From Oscillospiraceae bacterium (lineage in GTDB: Bacteria; Bacillota; Clostridia; Oscillospirales; Acutalibacteraceae), in contig CACZON010000019.1 of the NCBI GenBank assembly GCA_902782805.1, positions 1 through 5,197 on the forward strand: a stretch of 5,197 bases of DNA, read 5' to 3'. Under the pieces are notes generated by a model. It ran no database searches. It was not told the origin of the DNA and saw only the letters and a list, made by a program, of their open reading frames with translations. Position 1 is the first letter of the stretch. Each line of letters begins with the position of its first letter. Below are positions 4,704-5,197 of the stretch, piece by piece. The translations under genes were made by a program, and so were the position numbers.

Positions 4704-5197
4704 TCAGTAGAGCGGGCAGCAGTACCCCCGCGCCATCATATAGGAGCCGAGCTGCGCGCAGGTGGAAAAGCCGGTTTTGAGGAGCATATTTTTCTTATGA
4801 AATTTTACCGTGTTTTCGCTGATATATAAAGCGGCCGCAATCTTCGCGGTCGATTCGTTGAGACAGATCCGCCGCAGGACTTCTTTTTCCCGTGCGGTGA
4901 ATTCGACCTGCCCCGCCGGCGCCGGAAACCCTTTGCGGTCCTCAAAAACGCCGTCTCCAGCGGCAGCCCGGCGCAGAAACGCCGAGAGCCCCGCAAGGCC
5001 GTCCTGATAGAGGCAGAAGCCCGCCGCCCCGAGATGCTTCGCCCGGGAAGCGTAGCTGATCTCAAAATGAGCGGCCGCGAGAACGACCTTCGGCGCGCCG
5101 GGTTTCGCGCAGATCTTCCGCGCGGCGTCGATCCCGGAAGAAAACGCCTCGCATTCGACGTTCATCAGAAGGAGCTGAGGGCGCAGCTGCTCGCACG
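4704..5197 (-). CDS. NarL/LuxR-type regulator with degenerate receiver domain (N-terminus outside window)
   Basis: The frame is open to the window's right edge; 163 full codons are visible. The ATG at 5165-5163 is probably internal: the residues before it (C-E-Q-L-R-P-Q-L-L-L) continue a receiver-domain beta strand and no ribosome binding site precedes it. Counting visible residues, 1-83 are the C-terminal half of a receiver domain, and 97-160 are a LuxR-type helix-turn-helix (F-T-A-R-E-K-E-V-L at 99-107; recognition helix around I-S-E-N-T-V-K-F-H, 125-133). In the receiver, the strand that normally reads L-M-D-V has L-M-N-V (Asn12), the conserved Thr/Ser is Ala41, and the conserved Lys is Tyr63 (G-F-C-L-Y). 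All three phosphorylation-chemistry positions visible here are replaced, so it should not be controlled by ordinary Asp phosphorylation. It binds DNA in the cytoplasm; targets are unknown, but the inverted repeat downstream is a candidate. No clear terminator follows the stop. Confidence 0.88.
   Translation of the reverse strand, partial: CEQLRPQLLLMNVECEAFSSGIDAARKICAKPGAPKVVLAAAHFEISYASRAKHLGAAGFCLYQDGLAGLSAFLRRAAAGDGVFEDRKGFPAPAGQVEFTAREKEVLRRICLNESTAKIAAALYISENTVKFHKKNMLLKTGFSTCAQLGSYMMARGYCCPLY

Noticed and set aside
4704..5165. Regulator starting at the ATG at 5165
   Set aside because: The frame stays open upstream, the preceding residues fit a receiver-domain strand, and no ribosome binding site precedes that ATG; the true start is outside the window.

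Overview
All the coding sequence I can support lies on the minus strand, so the window reads biologically from right to left. GC-rich composition, strong AGGAGG-type ribosome binding sites and protein families typical of low-G+C-lineage Gram-positives suggest a GC-rich member of the Clostridia/Oscillospirales group, probably an anaerobic gut or sediment bacterium. That taxonomic call is inference from protein style. No rRNA, tRNA, CRISPR array, insertion sequence or phage gene was seen.

Layout in transcription order (right to left): (i) 5197-4704, the C-terminal part of a NarL/LuxR-type regulator whose visible receiver domain lacks the usual phospho-acceptor Asp, Thr/Ser and Lys; (ii) 4703-4531, an intergenic region with an extended -10 promoter candidate and a perfect 7-3-7 inverted repeat at its -35 edge; (iii) 4530-4144, a small four-helix membrane protein of unknown function, closed by a strong intrinsic terminator (4117-4086); (iv) 4085-3925, a second extended -10 promoter candidate with A/T tracts upstream and a leader hairpin downstream; (v) 3924-468, a three-gene operon encoding an SPFH (YdjI-like) protein with three C-terminal zinc ribbons, a zinc-ribbon protein with one C-terminal membrane helix (YdjG-like), and a secreted or membrane TPM-domain protein (YdjH-like); (vi) 435-396, a hairpin with T-rich flanks on both sides; (vii) 363-1, the N-terminal 121 codons of a C_GCAxxG_C_C-family cysteine-rich putative redox protein, cut by the window edge.

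The central cassette is the most coherent biology here. In Bacillus subtilis the homologous set YdjG/YdjH/YdjI is co-transcribed with the phage-shock protein PspA (YdjF) and anchors it at the membrane under envelope stress. Here the SPFH, zinc-ribbon and TPM partners are together but no PspA gene lies in the window, and the SPFH gene comes first. The likely picture, as inference, is an SPFH scaffold on the cytoplasmic face of the membrane, contacting a zinc-ribbon membrane anchor and a TPM protein that faces outward. Its cargo is not identified in this window.
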